Part shown: positions 7,224 to 15,172 of the stretch, piece by piece
Layout: every line of letters begins with the position of its first letter
Numbering within the stretch: the stretch's first letter is position 1
Assembly: GCA_030040415.1 (NCBI GenBank)
Contig: JASHTT010000728.1
Location: 1 to 15,172 of the forward strand
Direction of reading: 5' to 3'
Source: Streptosporangiaceae bacterium
GTDB lineage: Bacteria > Actinomycetota > Actinomycetes > Streptosporangiales > Streptosporangiaceae
Length of the DNA: 15,172 nt
The notes under the pieces: model-generated
Told to the model about the DNA's origin: nothing
The model's database searches: none
What the model saw: only the letters and a program-made list of their open reading frames with translations
Position numbers and translations under genes: made by a program

Positions 7224-9047
7224 TCAGCCGATCGCCAGGCAGCCCGTGCACCAGTAAGCGGTGTACGAGGGGGAGTTCCCAGAGCGCCCCTGCTGACCGG
7301 GCTCGACCAAGGTCACGTTCAGGATCTGTCCGGGTGGCGCGTCCTGCCTGACGACGACCTTGACGACCGCCGTCGTGCTGCTGGTGATCTGTACCGACTC
7401 CACGAGGACCGACGCCCCGGAAATGATGACGTTTGCGGGGGCGGTGAAACCGCCGGTGCCGGTGATCGTCAGCGTGGCGCTCTGGCCGGCGTTGAGCTGG
7501 AGCCCGGCCTTGGACGACAGCGTGATCGGCGTGGCCTGACCGGGCAGCGTCACCGCATAGGCGGTCAGCGGCACGCCGCCCAGGGCGCCAACCAGCAAGT
7601 CACCCTGATCGAACACCGGCTGGGCAAAGTCTCCCTTGGGCCCCGTCGAGAGGAAGTTCAGCAGCTGCCCAGTGCGGGCCGACAGCAGGTAGACGCCCAA
7701 TTCCGTCGGCCCGGCTGCGCCATAGACGGGCGCCGCGACGATGCCTGCGCCATCTTCGGATGCTGAGCCCACGACGTAGCCGGGCAGCCCGGTCTCCCAG
7801 ATCACCTGGCCGGTAGTCGGATTCAGCGCCTGCACAGAGCCGTTGTAGGTGATGTTGTTGATCGTGACCGGGCTTCCGCCGCCCTCGATGAGGTAATGGC
7901 CGTTCCAGATGGCCGCCGCGTCGCACTCGTACTGGACGAGACCCACCCCGGCCGCAGAGCCAATCCGGGTCTCCCAGACAGGTCCCGCGGCAATGTCGTT
8001 GGCGTTGAACGCGAAGTAAATACCGTCCTTGTTGCAAGCCCCGACCATGAGGGTCCGGACTCCGCCCGGGTAACCAGTGAACACCGTGGGGGAGCCGCCG
8101 AAGTCGGAGTCGGTCACTTGGTCGGCAGCGGGGATCTCCCAGGTACTCATCAGCTGCAGGGTTGACCCGTTGAGCTCCGACACGGACTCGGCCTCAGGGG
8201 TCTGCGCGCCCCCGGCGTTTCCGGTGGTCGCGATGACGTTCCCGTCCGGCAGCACCGCGATGCTGCTCCAGACGCTTGCGCCGATCCGGCCCGCTGGCAG
8301 CGAGTCCCAGTAGGCCAGTTGCTGGCCCGAGCTCTGGTCAAACGCAAGCACGCCAGCCGGGACCAGAGGTTGGTCGCAGCGGGAGGAGATGCCGATGTAC
8401 ACCTTGCCGTTTGCGACGGTGGGCGAGCCCCACGCGTAGTAGTTGTTCTCGGTCGTCGAGGGTATGCCGACCACGGATTGCCACTCGACCGCCCCGGTGG
8501 CTGCGTCGAGCGCGTACAGGTAGCCGTTCGGCGCGTTCACGTAGACGGTGCGCTGGCCAGTCTGCGGGTCCACGGCCACAGTCGCTGTCGAGGCGATGCC
8601 CTCTGAACTCGGTCCGCACGTGGTCCCCAGCAGGAGGCCGATGAACTGGGACCAGAGGACCTGCTGAGTGGCCTCGCTGATCGCGTACATGTAGCCGTCG
8701 TTCAGGCCGACGTAGACGACCCCGTCGGAGACTATGGGGCTGGCGAGTTCGGCTATCGAGCCGGTGTTCGGCGACGTGGGCGCGTTCCACTGCCAGATCG
8801 GCTGGAGGTCCGCCATGTCGGCGGGGTTGATGGACACCGCAGACGGGTTGAACGAGTCGTGCAACGGCCCGTCGAGGTAGGCAGACCAGTCAGAGTTTGA
8901 CTGTCCTTGACCCCTACCGTGGCCCGGACCGTGGCCCGGACCGTGGCCTGCGGCCGCGGCGCTACCGCCGAGCGCAGCTGCCGCCGCCACCGCGACGGCT
9001 ACCAGAACAAGCCCGGCGCGCAGACGCCGAGTAGCCTTGTTACTCAA
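7224..9047 (-). CDS. Secreted PQQ-like beta-propeller repeat protein
   Basis: This 607-residue protein has an Arg-containing n-region, a hydrophobic Val/Ala core and a likely signal cleavage near residue 33. A Gly-His-rich spacer follows (34-49), then PQQ-like propeller repeats such as GVVYVGLNDGYMYAI, TVYVNAPNGYLYALDAATG and SVQALNPTTGQVIWETG. An Ig-like beta domain with LNAGQSATLTITGTGGF lies after residue about 500, and the tail is YWCTGCLAIG with a CxxC. The catalytic Asp and Ca-binding residues of real quinoprotein dehydrogenases are not apparent, so a structural or binding role (BamB-like repeats) is more likely than redox catalysis. TTG 9047 is chosen because G7 (9054-9060) lies 6 bp upstream and the signal peptide starts there; the open frame extends 60 codons further up with no leader-like features. 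Confidence 0.85.
   Translation of the reverse strand: MSNKATRRLRAGLVLVAVAVAAAAALGGSAAAAGHGPGHGPGHGRGQGQSNSDWSAYLDGPLHDSFNPSAVSINPADMADLQPIWQWNAPTSPNTGSIAELASPIVSDGVVYVGLNDGYMYAISEATQQVLWSQFIGLLLGTTCGPSSEGIASTATVAVDPQTGQRTVYVNAPNGYLYALDAATGAVEWQSVVGIPSTTENNYYAWGSPTVANGKVYIGISSRCDQPLVPAGVLAFDQSSGQQLAYWDSLPAGRIGASVWSSIAVLPDGNVIATTGNAGGAQTPEAESVSELNGSTLQLMSTWEIPAADQVTDSDFGGSPTVFTGYPGGVRTLMVGACNKDGIYFAFNANDIAAGPVWETRIGSAAGVGLVQYECDAAAIWNGHYLIEGGGSPVTINNITYNGSVQALNPTTGQVIWETGLPGYVVGSASEDGAGIVAAPVYGAAGPTELGVYLLSARTGQLLNFLSTGPKGDFAQPVFDQGDLLVGALGGVPLTAYAVTLPGQATPITLSSKAGLQLNAGQSATLTITGTGGFTAPANVIISGASVLVESVQITSSTTAVVKVVVRQDAPPGQILNVTLVEPGQQGRSGNSPSYTAYWCTGCLAIG
8917..8948. repeat. 12-bp tandem repeat encoding the Gly-His-Gly-Pro spacer
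   Basis: CCGTGGCCCGGA occurs twice in perfect tandem (8917-8928, 8929-8940) followed by a partial copy to 8948. On the minus strand it encodes repeated HGPG in the mature N-terminus of the PQQ-like protein. The unit is a multiple of three, so copy-number change would keep the frame and only lengthen or shorten the His-rich spacer. Confidence 0.85.
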
Positions 9048-9073
9048 AGATGACCCCCCCAAACTCGGTCGTT

Positions 9074-9091
9074 TGACGCGATAAAGCGTCA
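9074..9091. promoter_or_regulatory. Palindrome upstream of the PQQ-like gene
   Basis: TGACGC (9074-9079) and GCGTCA (9086-9091) form a perfect 6-bp inverted repeat around GATAAA, 26 bp upstream of the TTG start. It could be a repressor operator in the promoter or a small stem-loop in the leader. No regulator is encoded in the window. Confidence 0.35.
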
Positions 9092-9152
9092 GACAACTCG
9101 CCAGGTCATGAAAGCTAGCTGATAAGCCAACCCGGCGTCCTGCAAGGCGATT

Positions 9153-9171
9153 AATTAAGGACGAATTAAGG
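9153..9171. repeat. Direct repeat AATTAAGG with 11-bp period
   Basis: AATTAAGG occurs at 9153-9160 and 9164-9171, separated by ACG, in a locally AT-rich patch about 105-125 bp upstream of the PQQ-like gene start. An 11-bp period (one helical turn) is the usual layout of OmpR/PhoB-type response-regulator sites, so it is a candidate activator site. Apart from this and the palindrome at 9074, the gap 9048-9263 holds only the weak terminator at 9242. Confidence 0.35.
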
Positions 9172-9241
9172 GGCCGACCGGCCAGGGCAGCGGACCCTTT
9201 TGCGCACGAAGGTATGACGCGTGCCACGCTGCCATGGTTTA

Positions 9242-9258
9242 CCCCGCTTCGGCCGGGG
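9242..9258 (-). terminator. Short GC hairpin after the small membrane gene
   Basis: CCCCG (9242-9246) pairs with CGGGG (9254-9258) immediately downstream of the stop of the small membrane gene on the minus strand. The stem is only 5 bp, so it is a weak terminator candidate. Confidence 0.3.
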
Positions 9259-9263
9259 GAGCG

Positions 9264-9497
9264 TTACTGCGTGCCGGACTCGCGCCGACGACCGAAGAAG
9301 AAGTAGGACAGCGGTATGAGGCCGGCTGAGTTGACAATCAGGGAGAGCCGCCAGGCAAGCTTCGAGCCACGGACCTGGCTGGCCGGCCGGCGCGACAGGT
9401 CGATCAGCACGGCCACCTTGAGCCCGCTCTCGACCGCAGCGCCGACGCCGATCAGCGTGCGGGTGCGGACGCTGAGCTCGCTCCACTTCCTGGCCAA
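9264..9497 (-). CDS. Small two-helix membrane protein (phospholipase D N-terminal-like/DUF5652-like)
   Basis: A 77-residue protein has two predicted transmembrane helices, residues about 12-33 and 49-67. Between them is the conserved loop DLSRRPASQVRGSKLAW, and the end is YFFFGRRR. This pattern is widespread in actinobacteria as short standalone proteins resembling the cardiolipin synthase/phospholipase D membrane-anchor domain; the biochemical function is not known. TTG 9497 is chosen because GGGAGG lies 5 bp upstream and the conserved ARKW start follows. GTG 9528-9530 is an in-frame alternative (88 residues), but it would lie at the start site predicted from the upstream promoter. The gene is divergent from the CoA ligase. 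Confidence 0.75.
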   Translation of the reverse strand: MARKWSELSVRTRTLIGVGAAVESGLKVAVLIDLSRRPASQVRGSKLAWRLSLIVNSAGLIPLSYFFFGRRRESGTQ

Positions 9498-9531
9498 GGC
9501 GACCTCCCGAGGGTTGCGGACAGCCAGCACA

Positions 9532-9559
9532 AACCTACCGCGCCCGATCGCCCGGTCAC
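9532..9559 (-). promoter_or_regulatory. Candidate promoter of the small membrane protein gene
   Basis: On the minus strand GTGACC (9554-9559) and TAGGTT (9532-9537) are separated by 16 bp and resemble a SigA-type -35/-10 pair. The implied transcript start, about 9525, leaves a leader of about 28 nt before TTG 9497 and argues against the GTG at 9530. No promoter was recognised for the divergent ligase in the rest of the gap (9560-9637). Confidence 0.35.
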
Positions 9560-9637
9560 CCGCGCGCGACCAGGGCTCGGCCGCAAGTCCGCCGACCGGC
9601 TGTGCGGCACACTGAGAGTGGCAACCGGAGGCGGCCG

Positions 9638-11203
9638 ATGACGGACGGGACCAGCGGGCAGACACTCGCCGAGCTGCTGGCGGTTGGGGACCCGGCGCGC
9701 CCGGCGCTGATCGTCCCCGAGGACGGGACAGCGGTCAGCTACGCGCAGCTAACGGACAGAGTCGAGGCGCTGGCCCGGCGGCTGGCGGGATTCGGCGTCC
9801 GGCCCGGCGACCGGGTGGCGCTTGCGCTGCCGAACGGCCCGGACCTCGTGCTGTTGCTGCTGGCGGTCATTTCGCTCGGCGCCGCTGCGGCCCCACTCAA
9901 TCCGGCCTACACGCGCAGCGAATTCGGCTTCTACCTGGCCGACATAGCCCCGCGGCTGGTTGCGATCCCGGCCAGCGGTGCCGCCGCAGCGAGCGAGGCC
10001 GCGGCCGATACCGGCAGTACGCTGCTCGCCGTCGAGGCGGCCGGTGACGGGCCGCCGGGACTGGCCGGGCCGACCGAGCGGGCAGGCGCGCAACTCCGGG
10101 CCGGCTCAGCGAGTGCGGACGACGTGGCGCTGGTGCTGCACACGAGCGGTACCACGAACCGCCCGAAGCAGGTCCCGCTCCGTCAGCGCAATCTCACGGC
10201 GTCGGCGTTCACCATCGCCGGGCACTACCGGCTCGGCCCGCAGGACGTCTCCTTCTGCGTGATGCCGCTGTTCCACATTCACGGGCTGGTCGCGTCGACA
10301 TTCGCCGCGCTCGCTTCGGGCGGCGCCGTCGTCACGCCGCGCCGGTTCACCCCGACCCGGTTCTGGCCGCAGGCACGCGAACACGGCGCGACCTGGCTGT
10401 CGGCGGGTCCCACGCTGCATCAGATGATCCTGGACAAGGCGGATTCGGCCGGACCGCCGCCGACGCTGCGGTTCGTCCGGTCGTGCAGTTCGGCGTTGTC
10501 CGCTGCGCTGGCGGAGCGCGCGGAGCGGGAGTACGCGGCGCCCATGCTGGAGGCCTATGGCATGACCGAGGCGAGCCACCAGATGTCCTCCAACCCGCTG
10601 CCGCCTGGCGCGCGACCGGCCGGCTCGGTTGGGGTGCCGACCGGCACGCAGATCCGCATCGCCGACAAGGCGGGTGCTTTCGTGGCCGACGGGGCGGCTG
10701 GCGAGGTGGTCATCCGCGGTCCCGGCGTGATGTCCGGCTACGTGAACAACCCGGCCGCGACGGCAGAGGCGTTCTTCGGCGAGTGGTTCCGCACTGGCGA
10801 CCGGGGCGTGCTGCGAGACGGTTACCTGTACCTTGAGGGCCGGATCAAGGAGATGATCATCCGCGGCGGAGAGAACATCGCACCCGCAGAGATCGAGCAG
10901 GTGCTCCTTTCGCACCCGGCGGTCGCGGACGCCGTCTGCTTTGGGGTTGCTGACGACAAGTACGGCGAGCTGGTCGCTGCCGCGGTGACGCTCCGCGGCG
11001 AAGCGGGCGTCAGGGAACTGACCGAACACTGCAGGGAACGGCTAGCGGCGTTCAAGGTGCCGGCCAGGATCGAGGTACTGACCGAGATCCCGCGGACGCC
11101 GACGGGCAAGGTCCAGCGACGCCGGGTTGCCGAGTTCGTCAGTCAGACCCGGGGGGACGACCCCCCGGATCCCGCCGCGATCCAGACCCGGGGCGAGACG
11201 TGA
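9638..11203 (+). CDS. Acyl-CoA ligase of the oxalyl-CoA synthetase type (AAE3/Pcs60-like)
   Basis: This 521-residue protein is an ANL-superfamily adenylate-forming enzyme. Motifs in order: P-loop LHTSGTTNRPKQ (168-178), PLFHIHGL (210-217), YGMTEASHQMSSNPLP (307-322), TGD (386-388), GRIKEMIIRGGENIAP (401-416) and the catalytic Lys491 in PTGKVQRR. RSCSSAL, MTEA-H-MSSNPLP and LPLFHxHGL are the distinctive signatures of oxalyl-CoA synthetase (plant AAE3, yeast Pcs60) as recalled, which makes oxalyl-CoA from oxalate, ATP and CoA. The residue after the P-loop Lys is Gln178 where most members have Gly. Start ATG 9638 has GGAGG 7 bp upstream. It overlaps the reductase gene by 4 bp. No oxalyl-CoA decarboxylase is in the window, so the substrate remains inferred; another small carboxylic acid is possible. 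Confidence 0.87.
   Translation: MTDGTSGQTLAELLAVGDPARPALIVPEDGTAVSYAQLTDRVEALARRLAGFGVRPGDRVALALPNGPDLVLLLLAVISLGAAAAPLNPAYTRSEFGFYLADIAPRLVAIPASGAAAASEAAADTGSTLLAVEAAGDGPPGLAGPTERAGAQLRAGSASADDVALVLHTSGTTNRPKQVPLRQRNLTASAFTIAGHYRLGPQDVSFCVMPLFHIHGLVASTFAALASGGAVVTPRRFTPTRFWPQAREHGATWLSAGPTLHQMILDKADSAGPPPTLRFVRSCSSALSAALAERAEREYAAPMLEAYGMTEASHQMSSNPLPPGARPAGSVGVPTGTQIRIADKAGAFVADGAAGEVVIRGPGVMSGYVNNPAATAEAFFGEWFRTGDRGVLRDGYLYLEGRIKEMIIRGGENIAPAEIEQVLLSHPAVADAVCFGVADDKYGELVAAAVTLRGEAGVRELTEHCRERLAAFKVPARIEVLTEIPRTPTGKVQRRRVAEFVSQTRGDDPPDPAAIQTRGET
11149..11168 (+). other. G6/C6 hairpin just before the ligase-reductase junction
   Basis: CCGGGGGG (11149-11156) pairs perfectly with CCCCCCGG (11161-11168) around an ACGA tetraloop, all inside the last codons of the ligase gene. 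The 11-mer CAGACCCGGGG occurs at 11144-11154 and again at 11183-11193; the second copy overlaps the ribosome binding site of the reductase. The C6 arm could therefore pair either with its own G6 or with the downstream G-rich site. A role in tuning translation of the second gene is inference. Confidence 0.5.
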
Positions 11204-12201
11204 AGTTCGCCGTGCTCGGTGCTGGGGCGATCGGCGCCTACGTTGGCGCGGCCCTCGCCCGGGGTGGCGCTGACGTGACCCTGATCTCCAGGGGAGAGCA
11301 CCTGCGAGCGATGCAGAAAAGCGGCGTGCGGGTGCTGTCTGCGCGCGGCGATTTCACGGCTCGGCCGCCCGCGACCGACGACATCGCGGCCGTTAGCGAC
11401 GCCGACGTCGTCTTCGTCGGTCTCAAGGCATACAGCATCCCGGGGATCGCGCCGCGCCTTGGCGGCTTGCTCGCACCAGGCAGTGCCGTCATCTGGGCGC
11501 AGAACGGCGTCCCCTGGTGGTACTTCCAGTCCCTCACGGACACAGGCGGGCTCACCGGGCTGCAGAGTGTCGACCCGGGTGGCGTGATCGCCGCCTCGAT
11601 CGCGCCCGAGCACAACATCGGCTGTGTCGTGTACAGCTCCACCGAGATCACCGAGCCCGGCGTGATCCGGCACGTCGAGGGGACCCGGTTCACCATCGGT
11701 GAGCCAGACGGGTCGCAGTCTGTGCGCTGCGGCCAGATCTCGGCGGCGTTCGCCGCGGGTGGCCTGCGGGCGCCGGTGGAGCCGAGGATCCGGGACCAGA
11801 TCTGGCTCAAGCTGGTCGGCAACGTGGCGTTCAACCCCATCAGCGCGCTGACCGGCGCCACGATGGGCGAACTCGGTGCCGTGCCGGAGATGCTCGGCCT
11901 GGTCCGCGCGATGTTCGCAGAGTCCGCTGCGGTGGCAGCACGCCTGGGTGTGTCGTTCCCTATATCGCTGGAGCGGCGACTGCAGGCCGCGTTCGACGTG
12001 GGAGACCACAAGACCTCGATGCTGCAGGACCTGCAGGCCGGACGGCGGCTGGAGTACGAGTGCATGACCGGGGCCATCGTGGAGCTGGCCGGTCACCTGG
12101 GCATCGAGGTCCCGCACACACGGGTGGTGCACGCCTGCGTGAAGCTGCTCGACGAGCTGCGGGCCCGGCGTGCCGCCGCCACGCCGACGGCGGCACGCTG
12201 A
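11200..12201 (+). CDS. Ketopantoate reductase (PanE/ApbA) family dehydrogenase
   Basis: This 333-residue protein has an N-terminal Rossmann fold with GAGAIG (7-12) for NAD(P)H, Lys76 in VGLKAYS and QNG (101-103). The C-terminal helical domain has the family general-acid Lys204 in IWLKLVGN, the NPISALTG helix, and SMLQDLQAGRRLEYE (273-287), equivalent to the SxxxDxxxxRxTEx motif of PanE. The family reduces 2-dehydropantoate to pantoate, or other branched 2-keto acids. GTG 11200 overlaps the ligase TGA in a GTGA junction with GGGGCGAG upstream, so the two are translationally coupled. Pairing with a CoA ligase rather than panB/panC suggests a catabolic 2-keto-acid substrate rather than coenzyme A biosynthesis, but this is inference. 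No gene symbol is given for that reason. Confidence 0.87.
   Translation: MKFAVLGAGAIGAYVGAALARGGADVTLISRGEHLRAMQKSGVRVLSARGDFTARPPATDDIAAVSDADVVFVGLKAYSIPGIAPRLGGLLAPGSAVIWAQNGVPWWYFQSLTDTGGLTGLQSVDPGGVIAASIAPEHNIGCVVYSSTEITEPGVIRHVEGTRFTIGEPDGSQSVRCGQISAAFAAGGLRAPVEPRIRDQIWLKLVGNVAFNPISALTGATMGELGAVPEMLGLVRAMFAESAAVAARLGVSFPISLERRLQAAFDVGDHKTSMLQDLQAGRRLEYECMTGAIVELAGHLGIEVPHTRVVHACVKLLDELRARRAAATPTAAR
12168..12198. terminator. Hairpin terminator at the reductase 3' end
   Basis: An 11-bp perfect stem (12168-12178 with 12188-12198, core GTGCCGCCG/CGGCGGCAC) with a 9-nt loop ends 3 bp before the reductase stop codon ends. The convergent secreted-protein gene stops 10 bp further on, so one structure probably serves both strands. 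It is embedded in the coding sequence (Ala-Thr-Pro-Thr-Ala tail). Confidence 0.6.
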
Positions 12202-12211
12202 TGCCAGCCCG

Positions 12212-12910
12212 CTAGCCGAAGAGCCTGCTGCCGTGCGACACGAACGGCTCCGTGCTGGCCGCGCCCGCACTCGTGGCGACCGGGGAGACGAGCCAGTTCG
12301 CGGAGGTCGTCGTGAGGTCGACTTCGCCGCTCGAAGTGGTGGCTTCGCAGGTGAAGTAGAACTGGTAGCCGACTTCGCTGGACGGCACGTCGATGATCAC
12401 CGTCGTGTTGATGGGAAGGCTGTTGCCGATGTCCGCGGCCGGTATCGGGAGATCCAACGTCGGGAGCGACTCGTAAACGAACAGGCTCTTCTTGCCGATA
12501 CCAAGGGCGAGCGCGCAGGTACCCGACAACCCGCTGGTGTACGCCGAGATGTCCTCTTGCGCCCGCAAGTTGACGAGGTACTCGCCCTTCTTGGTCATCA
12601 CGGGCCCGTCGGCTTCGCCGAAGCCCAGCTTGTCCAGCGTTCCCGCGGTGCTCGTGAAGTCGTACCCGTTGCCCGCCGGACCCGTCTGGCTCCAGGAGAT
12701 CTTCTTTTCCGAGCCGCACGTGCTGCTCTTCGGGGTGAGCACCCGCAGCGCGCCCGTGGTCGCGTTGTAACACCCGTTGATCACGGTGCTGCTCGTGTTG
12801 GCGGTCGCGGCCAGCGCCGCCGCCCCGCCTAGACCGGCGGTGACAACCGCGGCCACGGCGATCGTTATGTATCGCGGCACGCGCGGTCTGCGCATCGTCA
12901 CTTTTCTCAT
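12212..12910 (-). CDS. Small secreted protein, function unknown
   Basis: This 232-residue protein has a basic n-region and hydrophobic core ITIAVAAVVTAGLGGAAALAA, with likely cleavage near residues 35-37. Next comes the module INGCYNATTGALRVL...CGSEKKISWSQTGPAG (44-80), with Cys47 and Cys65 probably disulfide-bonded. This module is a recurring beginning of exported actinobacterial proteins. The remainder is Ser/Thr-rich with beta-strand character and further Cys; no domain is recognised. ATG 12910 has a G-rich GAGGGGCGGG upstream; ATG 12895 is an alternative that would still leave a signal peptide. It is convergent with the reductase and divergent from the Clp gene. Confidence 0.75.
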   Translation of the reverse strand: MRKVTMRRPRVPRYITIAVAAVVTAGLGGAAALAATANTSSTVINGCYNATTGALRVLTPKSSTCGSEKKISWSQTGPAGNGYDFTSTAGTLDKLGFGEADGPVMTKKGEYLVNLRAQEDISAYTSGLSGTCALALGIGKKSLFVYESLPTLDLPIPAADIGNSLPINTTVIIDVPSSEVGYQFYFTCEATTSSGEVDLTTTSANWLVSPVATSAGAASTEPFVSHGSRLFG

Positions 12911-12924
12911 TGCCCGCCCCTCTC

Positions 12925-12954
12925 GTCCTAGCTTCTGCTTGCCGGCTCAGCAAA
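12925..12954 (-). promoter_or_regulatory. Candidate promoter of the small secreted protein gene
   Basis: On the minus strand TTTGCT (12949-12954) and TAGGAC (12925-12930) are spaced by 18 bp. The -35-like element is part of the palindrome at 12949-12965, so a protein bound there would compete with RNA polymerase. The implied start is only about 8 bp before the ATG, which is short for a leader that must carry the ribosome binding site, so this promoter is uncertain. Confidence 0.25.
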
Positions 12955-12976
12955 CGTCGTTTGCTCCATAGGAGCA
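12949..12976. promoter_or_regulatory. Two overlapping perfect palindromes between divergent genes
   Basis: AGCAAACGTCGTTTGCT (12949-12965) is a perfect 8-bp inverted repeat around one base. TGCTCCATAGGAGCA (12962-12976) is a perfect 6-bp inverted repeat around ATA. They share TGCT. They lie 39-66 bp upstream of the secreted-protein start and about 150 bp upstream of the Clp gene. They do not match the HAIR, CIRCE or ClgR sites known for actinobacterial chaperone and clp genes. The rest of the gap (12977-13125) shows no feature I recognise. Confidence 0.55.
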
Positions 12977-13125
12977 GGTCAGCGGGGGCATTGCTAGCCC
13001 AGGCAGGTTGCCGTCGGCTACCAGGGATCGGACCGGGGCATCTCGGGTAGAGGGTCTTAGTCGGGTTGCTGGCGGGGGTAGCCGGGCCTGGCCTGGGCGG
13101 CACCTACATCGGGGGAGAACTGGCC

Positions 13126-15172
<2,047 letters not shown>

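Noticed and set aside
8917..8948. CRISPR-like short repeats
   Set aside because: It is a contiguous 12-bp coding tandem repeat without spacers; it encodes a Gly-His spacer.
7224..9047. PQQ-dependent dehydrogenase
   Set aside because: PQQ-like repeats are present, but the catalytic Asp/Glu/Asn set and Ca-binding motif of quinoprotein dehydrogenases could not be found.
11143..12270. A 375-residue open frame antisense to the reductase
   Set aside because: Its His/Arg-rich composition is that of a shadow frame; the plus-strand frame has full Rossmann and PanE motifs.
12977..13125. HAIR, CIRCE or ClgR operator upstream of the clpC-like gene
   Set aside because: None of the known consensus inverted repeats was found in this interval.

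Overview
The window is high-GC DNA (AT-rich only in short intergenic islands) with G-rich Shine-Dalgarno sites, GTG and TTG starts, and secreted proteins with long Arg-rich then Ala/Leu-rich signal peptides. Together with a UVR-type ClpC this points to an actinobacterium, probably a soil lineage of the Streptosporangiales/Catenulispora kind. The phylum is well supported; the finer placement is a guess.

Layout, left to right. (1) 1-243: the open tail of an unrecognised reading frame, then a minus-strand tRNA-Ala(GGC). (2) 487-4319: two secreted beta-propeller proteins facing each other, a YVTN/two-propeller protein (+) and an Asp-box (BNR) protein (-). The second is flanked on both sides by decayed, frameshifted pieces of YceI-like genes. 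(3) 4400-7171: an AT-rich promoter/operator region, a class V aminotransferase closely resembling pyridoxamine-pyruvate transaminase, and 34 bp downstream an NCS1-family permease. They look like one uptake-plus-transamination operon for vitamin B6 or a related heterocyclic amine. (4) 7179-9497: a 16-bp bidirectional hairpin, then a minus-strand secreted PQQ-like propeller protein and a minus-strand small two-helix membrane protein. (5) 9638-12201: a coupled pair, an oxalyl-CoA-synthetase-type ligase (AAE3/Pcs60-like) and a ketopantoate-reductase-family dehydrogenase overlapping by 4 bp (GTGA). (6) 12212-12910: a small secreted Cys-containing protein (-). (7) 13126 to the window end: a divergent ClpC-type AAA+ unfoldase with an unusual Gly/Phe-rich N-terminus, cut by the window edge. 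A pair of overlapping perfect palindromes lies between 6 and 7.

The most interesting signals are: the transaminase has Gln at both positions where pyridoxamine-pyruvate transaminase has its two acceptor-binding Arg residues, so its amino acceptor is probably not pyruvate; twin YceI relics bracket the BNR gene; all three propeller exoprotein genes have a G6-G7 homopolymer as ribosome binding site; and a double palindrome lies upstream of the secreted-protein/clpC pair. No CRISPR array, insertion sequence, phage gene or recognisable defence system was seen.
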